This document shows positions 27,613 through 38,054 of a DNA stretch of 64,000 nt, piece by piece. Source of the stretch: Roseovarius sp. (GTDB taxonomy: Bacteria > Pseudomonadota > Alphaproteobacteria > Rhodobacterales > Rhodobacteraceae); the NCBI GenBank assembly GCA_002720475.1, contig PBIL01000002.1:65099-129098 (forward strand), in the 5' to 3' direction. The translations under genes and the position numbers were made by a program. Position 1 is the first letter of the stretch. Every line of letters begins with the position of its first letter. The notes beneath the pieces were generated by a model that saw only the letters and a list, made by a program, of their open reading frames with translations, did not search any database and was not told the origin of the DNA.

Positions 27613-28989
27613 ATGGACATGCAGACCGCCCTTGCCGACCTTTCCTCCTTCCTAGGACAACGGCTCAGCCGCTCCAAGTCCGATCTCGACCTTCACGGCC
27701 GGAGCGAATCGCATTTCCCGCTCAGCCCGCCCGATGCCGTCGCCTATCCCGAAAGTACCGCAGAGGTGGCGCGGATCGTGGCGATCTGCGCGCGCGCCCG
27801 CGTGCCGGTGGTGGGCTGGGGCACGGGCAGCTCGCTCGAAGGGCAGGCGCAGGCCTTCTCGGGCGGGGTGGTGGTGGATTTCAGCCGCATGAACCGGGTG
27901 ATCGAGGTGGCGCAGGCCGACATGGTGGCGCGCGTGCAGCCCGGCGTCACCCGCGAGGCTCTCAATGAAGAGCTGCGCGCCACGGGGCTCTTCTTCCCGG
28001 TCGATCCCGGGGCCAATGCCTCGCTCGGGGGCATGGCCGCGACGCGGGCAAGCGGCACCACCGCGGTGCGCTACGGCACGATGCGCGACAACGTCCTGGG
28101 TCTCGAGGTGGTGACGGCCGCCGGCGCGGTGATCCGCACCGGCACGGCGGCGCGCAAATCCTCGGCAGGCTATGATCTGACCGCGCTGTTCGTGGGATCG
28201 GAGGGCACGCTCGGCCTGATCACCGAACTGACGCTGCGCCTGCGCGGCCAGCCCGAGGCGATCTCGGCGGCGGTCTGCGCCTTCGAGACCGTGGCCGATG
28301 CGGTGGAGACGGTGATCGACACGATCCAGTGCGGCATCCCCATGGCGCGGATCGAGCTGCTGGATACCGACAGCGTGCGCGCGGTCAATGCCTATGCCGG
28401 AATGCACCTGCCGGAGAAGCCGCACCTGCTGCTCGAATTTCATGGCAGCCCGACCGGCGTGAGCGAGGATGCCGAAGGCTTCGGCGCGATCGCCGCCGAT
28501 CATGGCGGATCGGGCTTCGACTGGGCGACGAAGCCCGAGGCGCGCAAGGCGCTCTGGGCGATGCGTCACAATGCCTATTATGCCGTGCTGGCCAGCCGCC
28601 CCGGCGCGCGCGCCATCGTCACCGATATCTGCGTGCCCATCTCGCGGCTGGCCGAGGCGATCGAGGAGACGCGCGCCGACCTGGCCGCAGCGGGCGTGCA
28701 CGGGCCGATCCTCGGCCATGTGGGCGACGGCAACTTTCATGCCACGCTGCTCGTGCATGAGGACGACGCCGGGGAACTTGCCCGCGCCAAGGCCGCCGCC
28801 GCGCGCATGGTCGAGCGGGCGCTCGCCATGGGCGGCACCGCCACGGGCGAGCACGGCATCGGCGTGGGCAAGCTCGGCTACATGGCGCAGGAGCATGGCG
28901 AGGGCTGGGCCATGATGGGGGCGATCAAGGCCGCGCTCGACCCCGACAACATCCTCAATCCCGGCAAGCTCGTGCCGCCGCGCAACTGA
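27613..28989 (+). CDS. FAD-linked D-lactate dehydrogenase / glycolate oxidase-like protein
   Basis: The 458-residue protein has a PCMH-type FAD domain (VVGWGTGSSLEGQ, PGANASLGGMAATRASGT) and the VAO-family substrate domain ending with GHVGDGNFHATL and GEHGIGVGK. These features match D-lactate dehydrogenases of the Dld/LDHD type more than GlcD, because no glcE or glcF follows. It would oxidise a D-2-hydroxy acid and pass electrons to cytochrome c or quinone. It lies directly before murB, six bases from the TTG that opens that frame, an unusual place in the dcw neighbourhood. Confidence 0.9.
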   Translation: MDMQTALADLSSFLGQRLSRSKSDLDLHGRSESHFPLSPPDAVAYPESTAEVARIVAICARARVPVVGWGTGSSLEGQAQAFSGGVVVDFSRMNRVIEVAQADMVARVQPGVTREALNEELRATGLFFPVDPGANASLGGMAATRASGTTAVRYGTMRDNVLGLEVVTAAGAVIRTGTAARKSSAGYDLTALFVGSEGTLGLITELTLRLRGQPEAISAAVCAFETVADAVETVIDTIQCGIPMARIELLDTDSVRAVNAYAGMHLPEKPHLLLEFHGSPTGVSEDAEGFGAIAADHGGSGFDWATKPEARKALWAMRHNAYYAVLASRPGARAIVTDICVPISRLAEAIEETRADLAAAGVHGPILGHVGDGNFHATLLVHEDDAGELARAKAAAARMVERALAMGGTATGEHGIGVGKLGYMAQEHGEGWAMMGAIKAALDPDNILNPGKLVPPRN

Positions 28990-29031
28990 GACGGCTTGCC
29001 CTTGGACGCGCGCGCGGGCAAAACCCCGGCC

Positions 29032-29970
29032 ATGAGCCCCCTGCCCCGCACCCGCGGCCCGCTGGTGCCGCACCGCCCCCTTGCCGATCTCACCTGGCTG
29101 CGTGTCGGCGGCCCGGCGGACTGGCTGTTTCTGCCCGCCGATGCCGAGGATCTCGGGGCGTTCCTGCGCGCGCTCGATCCGGGCATCGCGGTCTTTCCGA
29201 TGGGCGTCGGCTCCAACCTCATCGTGCGTGACGGCGGCATACGTGGCGTGGTGATCCGGCTCGGGCGCGGCTTCAACGCGATCCGCGTGGAGGGCGGCCG
29301 CGTCATCGCGGGGGCGGCGGCGCTCGATGCGCATGTGGCGCGGCGCGCGGCAGAGGCCGGGGTGGATCTGAGCTTCCTGCGCACCATCCCCGGCAGCATC
29401 GGCGGCGCGGTGCGGATGAATGCGGGCTGCTACGGCTCTTACGTCGCCGATCACCTGGTGGCCGCGAAGGCGGTGACGCGCGCGGGCGAGGCGGTGACGC
29501 TCGCGCCCGCCGATCTCGCCCTCGGCTACCGCCGGAGCACGCTGCCCGAGGGCTGGGTGATCACCGAGGCGATCCTTGACGGCCCGCGCGCGGACCCCGA
29601 GGCGCTGGCCGCGAAGATGGCGGACCAGATCGCCCGCCGCGACGCGAGCCAGCCCACGAAGGAGCGCAGCGCAGGCTCGACCTTCCGCAATCCGGCGGGC
29701 TTTTCCAGCACCGGGCGCGCCGACGACGTGCATGACCTCAAGGCGTGGAAGGTGATCGACGCGGCCGGGCTGCGCGGTGCCCGGCGCGGAGCGGCACAGA
29801 TGAGCGAGAAGCACCCCAATTTCCTCATCAACACCGGCGGGGCGAGCGCCGCCGAGCTCGAGGGGCTTGGCGAAGACGTGCGAAAAAGGGTTTTCCAAAA
29901 CAGTGGAATAGAGTTAGAGTGGGAAATCATGAGGGTCGGCGAACCGGCCCCGGATGGCGGCACCTCATAA
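29032..29970 (+). CDS. murB: UDP-N-acetylenolpyruvoylglucosamine reductase
   Basis: MurB reduces the enolpyruvyl group to form UDP-N-acetylmuramic acid. Motifs include [12 protein letters not shown], the FAD-binding [36 protein letters not shown], and the catalytic serine in [11 protein letters not shown] with the final glutamate in IELEWEI. I use ATG 29032 (312 residues). The frame also opens at TTG 28996 just after the previous stop, and neither has a strong ribosome site, so translation may be coupled to the upstream gene. Confidence 0.94.
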   Translation: MSPLPRTRGPLVPHRPLADLTWLRVGGPADWLFLPADAEDLGAFLRALDPGIAVFPMGVGSNLIVRDGGIRGVVIRLGRGFNAIRVEGGRVIAGAAALDAHVARRAAEAGVDLSFLRTIPGSIGGAVRMNAGCYGSYVADHLVAAKAVTRAGEAVTLAPADLALGYRRSTLPEGWVITEAILDGPRADPEALAAKMADQIARRDASQPTKERSAGSTFRNPAGFSSTGRADDVHDLKAWKVIDAAGLRGARRGAAQMSEKHPNFLINTGGASAAELEGLGEDVRKRVFQNSGIELEWEIMRVGEPAPDGGTS

Positions 29971-30039
29971 CGGCCGCAAGAGAGCAGAGACAACGAACAA
30001 CACGGGCCGTTTTCAGGTCCGGCATATCGAGGCAAGGGT

Positions 30040-30960
30040 TTGGGTCGTTCGGGCAGAACACCCCCGTTGGTTGCGGTCATCATGGGCGGTCCCTCGGCTG
30101 AGCGCGAGGTGTCGCTGTCCACGGGACGCGGGTGTATCGCAGCGCTGCGGGAGGCAGGCTATCAGGTGGCCGAGCTGGACGCCGGGGCCGATCTGTGCGC
30201 GCGGCTGCAAGCGATCTCTCCCGATGTGGTGTTCAACGCCTTGCATGGCCGCTGGGGCGAGGATGGCTGCGTGCAGGGCCTGCTGGAATGGCTGCGCCTG
30301 CCCTATACCCATTCGGGCGTTCTGGCCTCGGCGCTGGCCATGGACAAGGACCGGACCAAGGCCGCCTATCGCGCCGCGGGCCTGCCGGTGGTGGATAGCG
30401 TGCTTGCCCCCCGCGAGGAGGTGCGCGCGCGCCACGTCCTGCCCCCGCCCTATGTGGTCAAGCCCAACAACGAGGGCTCCTCGGTCGGGGTCTATCTGGT
30501 GCATGAGGCTGCCAACGCGCCGCCCCAACTCTCGGACGAAATGCCCGAGGTGGTGATGGTCGAGGCCTATGCGCCCGGACGCGAGCTCACCACCACGGTG
30601 ATGGGCGACCGGGCGCTGACCGTGACCGACATCCTGACCGAGGGCTGGTATGACTACGATGCGAAATACACGCCCGGCGGCTCGCGCCATGTCATCCCCG
30701 CCGATCTGCCCGAAGAGATCTTCGCCGCCTGTCTCGATTACGCGCGGCGGGCGCATGAGGCGCTCGGCTGCCGGGGCGTGAGCCGGACCGATTTCCGCTG
30801 GGACGAGACGCGCGGGCTCGACGGGCTGATCCTGCTGGAGACCAATACGCAGCCCGGCATGACCCCCACCTCGCTGGTGCCCGAACAGGCGCAGGCGATG
30901 GGGATTTCCTTTCCCGATCTGGTGCGCTGGATGGTGGAGGACGCCTCATGCGACCGGTGA
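30040..30960 (+). CDS. ddl: D-alanine--D-alanine ligase
   Basis: Ddl joins two D-alanines for the peptidoglycan stem peptide. The 306-residue ATP-grasp protein shows [40 protein letters not shown], and the metal site [10 protein letters not shown]. The start is probably TTG 30040, because the first in-frame ATG (30082) would remove the first beta strand; GAGGCAAGGG precedes the TTG. It overlaps ftsQ by 13 bases. Confidence 0.95.
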   Translation: MGRSGRTPPLVAVIMGGPSAEREVSLSTGRGCIAALREAGYQVAELDAGADLCARLQAISPDVVFNALHGRWGEDGCVQGLLEWLRLPYTHSGVLASALAMDKDRTKAAYRAAGLPVVDSVLAPREEVRARHVLPPPYVVKPNNEGSSVGVYLVHEAANAPPQLSDEMPEVVMVEAYAPGRELTTTVMGDRALTVTDILTEGWYDYDAKYTPGGSRHVIPADLPEEIFAACLDYARRAHEALGCRGVSRTDFRWDETRGLDGLILLETNTQPGMTPTSLVPEQAQAMGISFPDLVRWMVEDASCDR

Positions 30961-31841
30961 TCCCCCGCACCGATCCGGCCCCCTCGCGGCTGCGCTACCG
31001 GCTGGAGCGGATGCGCCTCACCCCCGGCTACCGGCGGCTCTTCCGGCTCGGCCTGCCGCTGCTGATGGTGGCGGGGCTGGCGGGGGGCTATCTCGCCGAT
31101 GACGGACGCCGCGCCGATCTGGGCGAGCGCATCGCCGAGATCCGCCGCCAGATAGAGACGCGGCCCGAATTCATGGTCCACCTGCTTTCCCTCGACGGCG
31201 CGAGCGCGGGGGTGCAGGAGGACATCCACGAGATCTTTCCCTACGACCTGCCCGCCAGCTCCTTCGATCTCGACCTGCCCGCGATCCGGGCGATGATCGA
31301 GGATCTGCCCGCCATCGCGCGCGCCGATCTGCGCATCCGCCAGGGCGGCGTACTGGCGGTGGAGATCACCGAACGGGTGCCGGTGGCGCTCTGGCGCACA
31401 CGGGCGGGGATCGACGTGCTGGACATCACCGGCGCGGCGATCGACAGCGTGGCCGCGCGCGCGGACCGCCCCGACCTGCCGGTGCTGACCGGCGCGGGCG
31501 CGGATCGCGCGGTGCCGCAGGCGCTCGACATTCTCGCCGCGGCACGCGCGCTCGACCAGCCCGTGCGCGGCCTCGTGCGGATGGGCGAGCGCCGCTGGGA
31601 CCTCGTGCTCGACAACGGCAAGCGGGTGCTGCTGCCGGAGGACGAGCCTGTGCGCGCGCTCGAACGGGTGATCGTGCTCGACCATGCCAACGACATGCTC
31701 GAGCGCGATCTCGTGACCATCGACATGCGGCTCGGCGCACGCCCGACGGTGCGGCTGAGCGAAACCGCCACCGAGGAATGGTGGCACCTCACCCGCGCCG
31801 GTGGCGCGACCGACAACTCCGCAGGGGCAACGGGCAGATGA
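30948..31841 (+). CDS. ftsQ: Cell division protein FtsQ
   Basis: The 297-residue bitopic protein has a basic cytoplasmic leader, one membrane helix at about 32-50 and a periplasmic POTRA-type domain with the typical [20 protein letters not shown] region, then the C-terminal beta domain that binds FtsL/FtsB. It overlaps ddl by 13 bases and ftsA by 4 (ATGA), so the three are coupled. Sequence identity in this family is low, but position and architecture make the call secure. Confidence 0.93.
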   Translation: MRPVIPRTDPAPSRLRYRLERMRLTPGYRRLFRLGLPLLMVAGLAGGYLADDGRRADLGERIAEIRRQIETRPEFMVHLLSLDGASAGVQEDIHEIFPYDLPASSFDLDLPAIRAMIEDLPAIARADLRIRQGGVLAVEITERVPVALWRTRAGIDVLDITGAAIDSVAARADRPDLPVLTGAGADRAVPQALDILAAARALDQPVRGLVRMGERRWDLVLDNGKRVLLPEDEPVRALERVIVLDHANDMLERDLVTIDMRLGARPTVRLSETATEEWWHLTRAGGATDNSAGATGR

Positions 31842-33172
31842 TCGAGCTATACGAATCCCAAAGGGCGATGCGCGCGATGCGCAAGGCGGCGATCCAGCGT
31901 GGCGTTCTGGCGGTGCTGGATCTCGGCACGTCGAAGATTTCCTGCCTCGTGCTGCGCTTCGACGGCACCGGCCGCTTCGCCGAGGCCGAAGAAGTGGGGC
32001 GCATGGCGGGCCAGGCCGGGTTCCGCGTGATCGGCGCGGCGACAACGCGCTCGCGCGGGCTGCGCTTCGGCGAGATCGAGGCCATGGCCGAGACCGAGCG
32101 CGCGATCCGCACCGCGCTCCAGGCCGCGCAGAAGATGGCCGGGATCCGCGTCGATCACGTCATCGCCTGCTTCTCTGGCGCGGGCCCGCGCAGCTACGGG
32201 CTTGCGGGCGAGGTCGAGGTGGCCGGTCACACCGTGAGCGAGCAGGACGTCAGCCGGGTGCTCAGCGCCTGCGAGGTGCCCGAGATCGGCGAGGGGCGCG
32301 AGGTGCTGCACGCCCAGCCGGTCAATTTCGCGCTCGATCACCGCTCGGGCCTGATCGACCCGCGCGGGCAGATCGGCAACCTGCTGACCACGGACATGCA
32401 CATGCTCACGGTCGATGCCGTGGCGATCCAGAACCTCGCGCATTGCGTGAAACGCTGCGATCTGGAACTCGCGGGCGTGGCGAGCTCGGCCTATGTGTCG
32501 GGCATCGCCGCGCTGGTCGAGGACGAGCAGGAACTGGGCGCGGCCTGTATCGACCTTGGCGGCGGCACGGCCGGCGTGTCGATCTTCATCAGGAAACACA
32601 TGATCTACGCCGACAGCGTGCGCATGGGGGGCGAGCATGTCACCGGCGACATCTCCATGGGGCTTCAGATCCCGCAGGCCACGGCCGAACGGATCAAGAC
32701 CTTCTATGGCGGCCTTGTCGCCACCGGCATGGACGACCGCGAGATGATCGAGATCGGCGGCGATACCGGCGATTTCGAGCGCGACCGCCGACAGGTGAGC
32801 CGCGCCGAACTGATCGGCATCATGCGCCCGCGTGTCGAGGAGATCCTCGAGGAGGTGCGCGCCCGGCTCGACGCGGCGGGGTTCGATCACCTGCCCAGCC
32901 AGCAGATCGTGCTGACCGGCGGCGGCAGCCAGATCCCCGGCCTCGACGCGCTGGCCAGCCGAATCCTTGGCCAGCGGGTGCGTCTGGGCCGGCCGCTGCG
33001 CGTGCATGGCCTGCCGCAGGCCGCGACCGGGCCGGCCTTCGCCAGCGCGGTGGGCATGTGCCTCTTCGCGGCCAATCCGCAGGACGAATGGTGGGATTTC
33101 GAGATTCCCGTGGACCGCTACCCGGTGCGCTCGCTCCGGCGTGCGGTCAAGTGGTTCAAGGACAACTGGTGA
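31838..33172 (+). CDS. ftsA: Cell division protein FtsA
   Basis: FtsA is the actin-like membrane tether of FtsZ. From ATG 31838 (overlapping the ftsQ stop) it is 444 residues. It shows the phosphate loop VLDLGTSKISCLV, the second phosphate region DLGGGTAGVSIF, the adenosine motif LTGGGSQIPGL, and a C-terminal amphipathic helix (RRAVKWFKDNW) for membrane binding. An N-terminal stretch of about 20 residues precedes the first motif. Confidence 0.96.
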   Translation: MIELYESQRAMRAMRKAAIQRGVLAVLDLGTSKISCLVLRFDGTGRFAEAEEVGRMAGQAGFRVIGAATTRSRGLRFGEIEAMAETERAIRTALQAAQKMAGIRVDHVIACFSGAGPRSYGLAGEVEVAGHTVSEQDVSRVLSACEVPEIGEGREVLHAQPVNFALDHRSGLIDPRGQIGNLLTTDMHMLTVDAVAIQNLAHCVKRCDLELAGVASSAYVSGIAALVEDEQELGAACIDLGGGTAGVSIFIRKHMIYADSVRMGGEHVTGDISMGLQIPQATAERIKTFYGGLVATGMDDREMIEIGGDTGDFERDRRQVSRAELIGIMRPRVEEILEEVRARLDAAGFDHLPSQQIVLTGGGSQIPGLDALASRILGQRVRLGRPLRVHGLPQAATGPAFASAVGMCLFAANPQDEWWDFEIPVDRYPVRSLRRAVKWFKDNW

Positions 33173-33346
33173 CCGCAAGATGTGGCCTTTTCGGCAAAAT
33201 CCCGCGAAAAGCAGCAGAAATAAGGCCATATCTGGTGGTCAGAACGTGTTTTTTTGGTGACGATTGGCGCAACCATCGGTAAGAATGGGGACAATCAGGC
33301 GGAAAACGGCCCGCGAACGCGGCCCTCAGGACAGGCGGACAGAGCA
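33173..33346 (+). promoter_or_regulatory. ftsA-ftsZ intergenic region with AT-rich stretch
   Basis: This 174-base gap is AT-richer than the genes around it and contains a run of eight Ts near 33248-33255 and an inverted pair TGGCCTT (33183-33189) / AAGGCCA (33222-33228). Such a gap in an otherwise overlapping cluster suggests a separate ftsZ promoter. I could not find a convincing -35/-10 pair or a CtrA site by eye. Confidence 0.35.
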
Positions 33347-34915
33347 ATGGCACTCAATCTTTCAATGCCCGGACAGGACGAGCTGAAGCCCCGGATCACC
33401 GTTTTCGGGGTCGGCGGCGCGGGCGGCAACGCGGTCAACAACATGATCGAGAAGCAGCTCGACGGGGTCGACTTCGTGGTGGCCAATACCGACGCGCAGG
33501 CGCTCAGCCAGAGCCAGGCGGAAAACCGCATCCAGCTCGGCGTGAAGGTGACCGAAGGGCTCGGTGCCGGGGCCAAGGCCAGCATCGGTGCCGCCGCCGC
33601 CGAGGAAAGCATCGAGCAGATCGTCGATCACCTCGCGGGCGCGCACATGTGCTTCATCACCGCCGGCATGGGCGGCGGCACCGGCACGGGTGCTGCCCCG
33701 ATCATCGCGCAGGCGGCGCGCGAGCTGGGCGTGCTGACCGTGGGTGTCGTGACCAAGCCATTCCAGTTCGAGGGGGCCAAGCGGATGCGCCAGGCCGAGG
33801 AAGGGGTCGAGTCGCTTCAGAAGATGGTGGACACGCTCATCATCATTCCCAACCAGAACCTGTTCCGCCTGGCCAATGAAAAGACGACCTTCACCGAGGC
33901 ATTCAGCATGGCCGATGACGTGCTCTACCAGGGCGTCAAGGGCGTGACCGACCTGATGGTGCGCCCCGGCCTCATCAACCTCGATTTCGCCGATGTGCGC
34001 GCGGTGATGGACGAGATGGGCAAGGCGATGATGGGCACGGGCGAATCGGAGGGCGAGGATCGCGCCGTGCAGGCCGCCGAAAAGGCCATCGCCAACCCGC
34101 TCCTGGACGAGATCAGCCTGCGCGGCGCGCGCGGCGTGCTCATCAACATCACCGGCGGGCATGACCTGACGCTCTTCGAACTGGACGAGGCCGCCAACCG
34201 CATCCGCGAGGAGGTGGACCCGGATGCCAACATCATCGTCGGCTCCACCCTCGACACCGCGATGGAGGGCCGGATGCGGGTCAGCGTGGTGGCCACCGGC
34301 ATCGACGCCAGCGACAACGCGGCCGACATGCCCGTGCCACGCCGCAGCCTCGCGCAGCCGCTCAAGCAGCCCGAAGCCGTCGAGGAAGCCGTTCACGCCG
34401 AGCACGCCGCCGTCGCGGCAAGCGGTCTGCCCGAGCCGGAGCCCACGCTCTTCGACGAGGTGGAGGAAGCCCCGGTCGCGGCGCAGGGCGACAGCACCTA
34501 TGACCTGCCGCCCCCCGCCTATCAGCCCCGCGCCGAGGAGCAGGTGCTCCCCGAAACGGCGGAGACCGATATCGAGGACGAGCTCGACAGCTTCCTCGCG
34601 CCGCGCGCGCCTGCGCCCGGCACGCCCTCGCCCGAGGCGCTGCGCCGTCTTCAGGCGGCGGTCGGCAAGGCCCCGCAGCAGGCGCAGCAGCGTCGGCCGG
34701 GCCCCGCCCCGGAACCCCAGGCCGAGGAGCGGTCGCGCTTCGGCATCAACTCGCTCATCAACCGGATGACCGGCCACGCCGCGCAGGAGGCCCCGCGCCC
34801 GGCGCGCCAGCAGCCCAGCCTCCAGACCGCGCAGGCCCCTCAGCCCGCAGCGCGCAGCCAGGACGAGGACGACCAGATCGAGATCCCCGCCTTCCTGCGC
34901 CGTCAGGCCAACTGA
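33347..34915 (+). CDS. ftsZ: Cell division protein FtsZ
   Basis: FtsZ is the tubulin-like GTPase that forms the division ring. From ATG 33347 it is 522 residues. It has the [11 protein letters not shown] loop (21-31), the tubulin signature GMGGGTGTG (107-115), a T7 region [11 protein letters not shown], then a long proline- and glutamate-rich linker of about 190 residues typical of alphaproteobacteria and the conserved C-terminal peptide [10 protein letters not shown] that binds FtsA. A hairpin terminator lies 20 bases after the stop. The expected lpxC is not found downstream. Confidence 0.98.
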   Translation: MALNLSMPGQDELKPRITVFGVGGAGGNAVNNMIEKQLDGVDFVVANTDAQALSQSQAENRIQLGVKVTEGLGAGAKASIGAAAAEESIEQIVDHLAGAHMCFITAGMGGGTGTGAAPIIAQAARELGVLTVGVVTKPFQFEGAKRMRQAEEGVESLQKMVDTLIIIPNQNLFRLANEKTTFTEAFSMADDVLYQGVKGVTDLMVRPGLINLDFADVRAVMDEMGKAMMGTGESEGEDRAVQAAEKAIANPLLDEISLRGARGVLINITGGHDLTLFELDEAANRIREEVDPDANIIVGSTLDTAMEGRMRVSVVATGIDASDNAADMPVPRRSLAQPLKQPEAVEEAVHAEHAAVAASGLPEPEPTLFDEVEEAPVAAQGDSTYDLPPPAYQPRAEEQVLPETAETDIEDELDSFLAPRAPAPGTPSPEALRRLQAAVGKAPQQAQQRRPGPAPEPQAEERSRFGINSLINRMTGHAAQEAPRPARQQPSLQTAQAPQPAARSQDEDDQIEIPAFLRRQAN

Positions 34916-34935
34916 CCGCGCCGTCACAGCCGACG

Positions 34936-34961
34936 CAAGACCGCCCTTCGGGGCGGTCTTG
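34936..34961 (+). terminator. Hairpin terminator after ftsZ
   Basis: CAAGACCGCCC and GGGCGGTCTTG form a perfect 11-bp stem closed by a UUCG tetraloop. It starts 21 bases after the ftsZ stop. The T run is missing (TCATGTCC follows), so it is either a weak intrinsic terminator or an mRNA end-protecting hairpin. Confidence 0.7.
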
Positions 34962-35078
34962 TCATGTCCATGAAGGCCGCGCCGGTCCGCCAAAGGCGTT
35001 TTGCACCGCGATGATATATGCTAGAGCGTGGCGGGGCGGAGGGCTCTGCCCAAGAACAACACGACGGGAAGAAGACGC

Positions 35079-35927
35079 ATGACAATCGGCAAGGGTCCGG
35101 CGCGGATCGCGGGGGCGGCCATCCTGGCGCTGGCGCTGGCAGGCTGCGACGGCGGCGTGAGCGTCGAACGCGGCAATATCGACTACGAGCAGTTCACCGC
35201 GCAGCAGATATTCGAGCGCGGCGAGTATGACCTCGAGCGCGGCCGGGCCAAGCTCGCCGCGCAAAGCTTTGCCGAGGTCGAGCGGCTCTATCCCTATTCG
35301 GACCTCACAAAGCGCGCGATCATCATGCAGGCCTTCGCCCATCACCAGGACAAGGCCTATGAAGAGAGCCGCGCTGCGGCCCAGCGCTATATCGATTTCT
35401 TCCCGGCCGACGAGGATGCCGCCTATGCGCAATATCTCCTTGCGCTCAGCTATTACGACCAGATCGACGAGGTTGGCCGCGACCAGGGGCTGACCTTCCA
35501 GGCGTTGCAGGCCCTGCGTGAGGTGATCGAGCGCTATCCCGACAGCGAATATGCCAACCCCGCGATCCTCAAGTTCGATCTGGCCTTCGATCATCTGGCC
35601 TCCAAGGAGATGGAGATCGGCCGCTACTATCTCAAGCGCGACAATTTCGCCGCTGCCGCCAATCGGTTCCGCGTGGTGGTCGAGGATTTCCAGACCACGA
35701 CCCACACCCCGGAGGCGCTGCACCGTCTGGTCGAATCCTATCTCTCGCTCGGTCTCGTGAACGAGGCGCGCACGGCGGGTGCCATCCTGGGCCACAATTT
35801 CCGCGGCACCGAGTGGTATGAGCGCAGCTATGCACTGCTCACCGGGCAGGGCCACACGCTCGAGGCTGCGGGCGACAACTGGCTGCGCGCGATCTATCGC
35901 CAGACCGTGCAGGGCCAGTGGCTATAG
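35079..35927 (+). CDS. bamD: Outer membrane assembly lipoprotein BamD
   Basis: BamD is the essential TPR lipoprotein of the BAM complex that inserts outer membrane beta-barrels. The 282-residue protein has a lipoprotein signal with lipobox LALAGC (Cys23) and then TPR-like repeats with the family motifs FERGEYDLERGRAKLA, FAEVERLYPYSDL and YPDSEYA. GGGAAGAAG precedes ATG 35079. It lies between ftsZ and recN, the usual order apart from the missing lpxC. Confidence 0.95.
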   Translation: MTIGKGPARIAGAAILALALAGCDGGVSVERGNIDYEQFTAQQIFERGEYDLERGRAKLAAQSFAEVERLYPYSDLTKRAIIMQAFAHHQDKAYEESRAAAQRYIDFFPADEDAAYAQYLLALSYYDQIDEVGRDQGLTFQALQALREVIERYPDSEYANPAILKFDLAFDHLASKEMEIGRYYLKRDNFAAAANRFRVVVEDFQTTTHTPEALHRLVESYLSLGLVNEARTAGAILGHNFRGTEWYERSYALLTGQGHTLEAAGDNWLRAIYRQTVQGQWL

Positions 35928-35966
35928 GCCGGGGCGGGCATCCCCCCTGCCCCCCGGACTGATCCG

Positions 35967-37616
35967 ATGCTCCGCGCGCTCGACATACGCGACATGCTGA
36001 TCATCGACCGGCTGGAGCTCGGCTTTCGGCCCGGTCTCAACGTGCTCACAGGAGAGACCGGCGCGGGCAAGTCGATCCTGCTCGATTGCCTGGGCTTCGT
36101 GCTGGGCTGGCGGGGTCGGGCGGACCTGGTGCGCACCGGGGCCGCGCGCGGCGAGGTGACGGCCGAATTCGCGCTCTCCCCCGATCATCCGGCGCGCGCC
36201 GTTCTGGCCGAGGCCGGCCTGCCGGAGGAGGACACGCTGATCCTGCGGCGGGTGAACGGCGCGGACGGGCGCAAGACCGCCTGGGTCAACGACCGCCGCG
36301 TCTCGGGCGAGGTGCTGCGGCAGCTCTCGGCCACGCTGGTCGAGTTGCACGGACAGCACGACGATCGCGGCCTTCTGGATGCGCGCGGGCACCGCGACAT
36401 GCTCGATGCGTTCGGCGGGCTGGCAGCGGCACGCGCGGAGGTGCGCGCGGCCTGGCGCGCGCGCGCCGAGGCGCAGGCGGCGCTTGAGCGGGCCGAGGCG
36501 GCGCTGGCCGGGATCCGCGCCGAGGAGGATTTCCTGCGCCATGCCGTGGCCGAGCTCGATGCGCTCGACCCGCAGCCCGGAGAAGAGGCCGAGCTCGACA
36601 CGCGCCGCCGCCTCATGCAGGGGGCCGAGCGCCTGCGCGAAGACATCGCCCGCGCGGCAGAGCGGCTGGGTCCCGAGGGCGCCGAGGGCGCGGCGGGCGA
36701 CGCGCTGCGCTGGCTCGAAGGTGCCGCCGACAAGGCCGGGGGACGGCTTGACGGGGCACTCGCCGCGCTCTCGCGCGCTCTGGTGGAGCTGGACGAGGCG
36801 GGCCGCGAGACAGCGCGCGCGCTCGAGGCGCTCGACTTCGATCCGCTCGACCTCGAACGCTGCGAGGAGCGGCTCTTTGCCATTCGCGGCCTTGCCCGCA
36901 AGCATGGCGTGCTGCCCGACGAGCTTTCCGGCTTTGCCGACACGCTGCGCGCCCGGCTCGCCGCGCTCGACGCGGGCGCGGGCGATCTCGCGGCATTGCA
37001 AGAGGCGCGCGATGCGGCAGGGCGGCGCTATGACGCGGCCGCAGGCGCGCTCGGCGCCGCGCGGCGCGAGGCGGCGGCGCGGCTCGACCGGGCGGTGATG
37101 GCAGAGCTTGCGCCGCTCAGGATGGAGCGCGCGGTCTTCACCACCGAGATCACGGAGACCGAGCCGGGCCCCGCGGGCCGCGACGCGGTGTGCTTCACCG
37201 TTGCCACCAATCCCGGCGCGCCCGCGGGGCCATTGAGCCGCATCGCCTCGGGCGGCGAGCTGAGCCGCTTCCTGCTGGCGCTCAAGCTCTGTCTTGCGGG
37301 GCCCGACACGGGGCTGACCATGATCTTCGACGAGATCGACCGCGGCGTGGGCGGGGCCACGGCGGATGCGGTCGGGCGCAGGCTCGCGCGGCTGGCCGCG
37401 AACGGACAGGTCCTGGTGGTGACACATGCGCCGCAGGTCGCCGCGCGCGGCGCGCATCACTGGCGCGTTGAAAAGCACGTCAAGGGCGATGTCACCCGCT
37501 CGACCGTGCGCGCCCTCTCCGGCCCTGACCGCGTGGACGAGATCGCCCGCATGCTCTCGGGCGAGCGCATCACCCAGGAGGCGCGCGCCGCGGCCGAGGC
37601 GCTTCTGGCAGGGTGA
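35967..37616 (+). CDS. recN: DNA repair protein RecN
   Basis: RecN is an SMC-like ATPase of double-strand break repair. The 549-residue protein begins LRALDIRDMLIIDRLEL and has Walker A GETGAGKS (residues 30-37). A long coiled-coil centre follows (about 150-370), then the ABC signature SRIASGGELSRFLLALK and Walker B TMIFDEIDRGVGG with the downstream VVTHAPQVAARG. The start is ATG 35967, 39 bases after bamD. Confidence 0.97.
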   Translation: MLRALDIRDMLIIDRLELGFRPGLNVLTGETGAGKSILLDCLGFVLGWRGRADLVRTGAARGEVTAEFALSPDHPARAVLAEAGLPEEDTLILRRVNGADGRKTAWVNDRRVSGEVLRQLSATLVELHGQHDDRGLLDARGHRDMLDAFGGLAAARAEVRAAWRARAEAQAALERAEAALAGIRAEEDFLRHAVAELDALDPQPGEEAELDTRRRLMQGAERLREDIARAAERLGPEGAEGAAGDALRWLEGAADKAGGRLDGALAALSRALVELDEAGRETARALEALDFDPLDLERCEERLFAIRGLARKHGVLPDELSGFADTLRARLAALDAGAGDLAALQEARDAAGRRYDAAAGALGAARREAAARLDRAVMAELAPLRMERAVFTTEITETEPGPAGRDAVCFTVATNPGAPAGPLSRIASGGELSRFLLALKLCLAGPDTGLTMIFDEIDRGVGGATADAVGRRLARLAANGQVLVVTHAPQVAARGAHHWRVEKHVKGDVTRSTVRALSGPDRVDEIARMLSGERITQEARAAAEALLAG

Positions 37617-37670
37617 GGCACATCTGCCCGTTCCGGCGTCGCGGATGCCGGCCCTCGCAGAGCCGGGCGC

Positions 37671-37982
37671 TCAATGCGTCCAGACCTGACGGCGGGAGGT
37701 GGCGAAATTCTCGCCATAGCCGCCGGGCCGGATGTTCGGCTTGCGCGGCCTGGGTTCCCGCACCACGGCGTCGATGCCGTGCTCGCGCGCATAGTCGAGC
37801 GCCGCTTCCCTGGTCGGAAAGCGCAGCCGCACCTGCGCCTGCGTGTCGCGCGAGGAGGTCCAGCCCATCAGCGGATCGACCTCGCGCGCGCTGGCGGGCA
37901 CGAATTCCAGCACCCAGTGCCTTGTTCCGGCCGTGCCGGACTGCGTGGCGGTGCGGGCGGGTTTGTAGATGCGCGCGGGCAT
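37671..37982 (-). CDS. ETC complex I subunit (NDUFS4-like) family protein
   Basis: The 103-residue protein matches the ETC_C1_NDUFA4/NDUFS4 family: [55 protein letters not shown] and a C-terminal [13 protein letters not shown]. In mitochondria this is an accessory subunit of NADH dehydrogenase, and alphaproteobacteria carry a homologue. ATG 37982 is preceded by GAGGAG; a GTG two codons earlier is possible. It stands alone, convergent with recN. Confidence 0.92.
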   Translation of the reverse strand: MPARIYKPARTATQSGTAGTRHWVLEFVPASAREVDPLMGWTSSRDTQAQVRLRFPTREAALDYAREHGIDAVVREPRPRKPNIRPGGYGENFATSRRQVWTH

Positions 37983-38054
37983 GGGCACTCTCCTCGGGAT
38001 GACAGCGGGGTTATCCCAAAACGGCGGTCGCGCGGCAAGGGGCGAATGGCGGCG

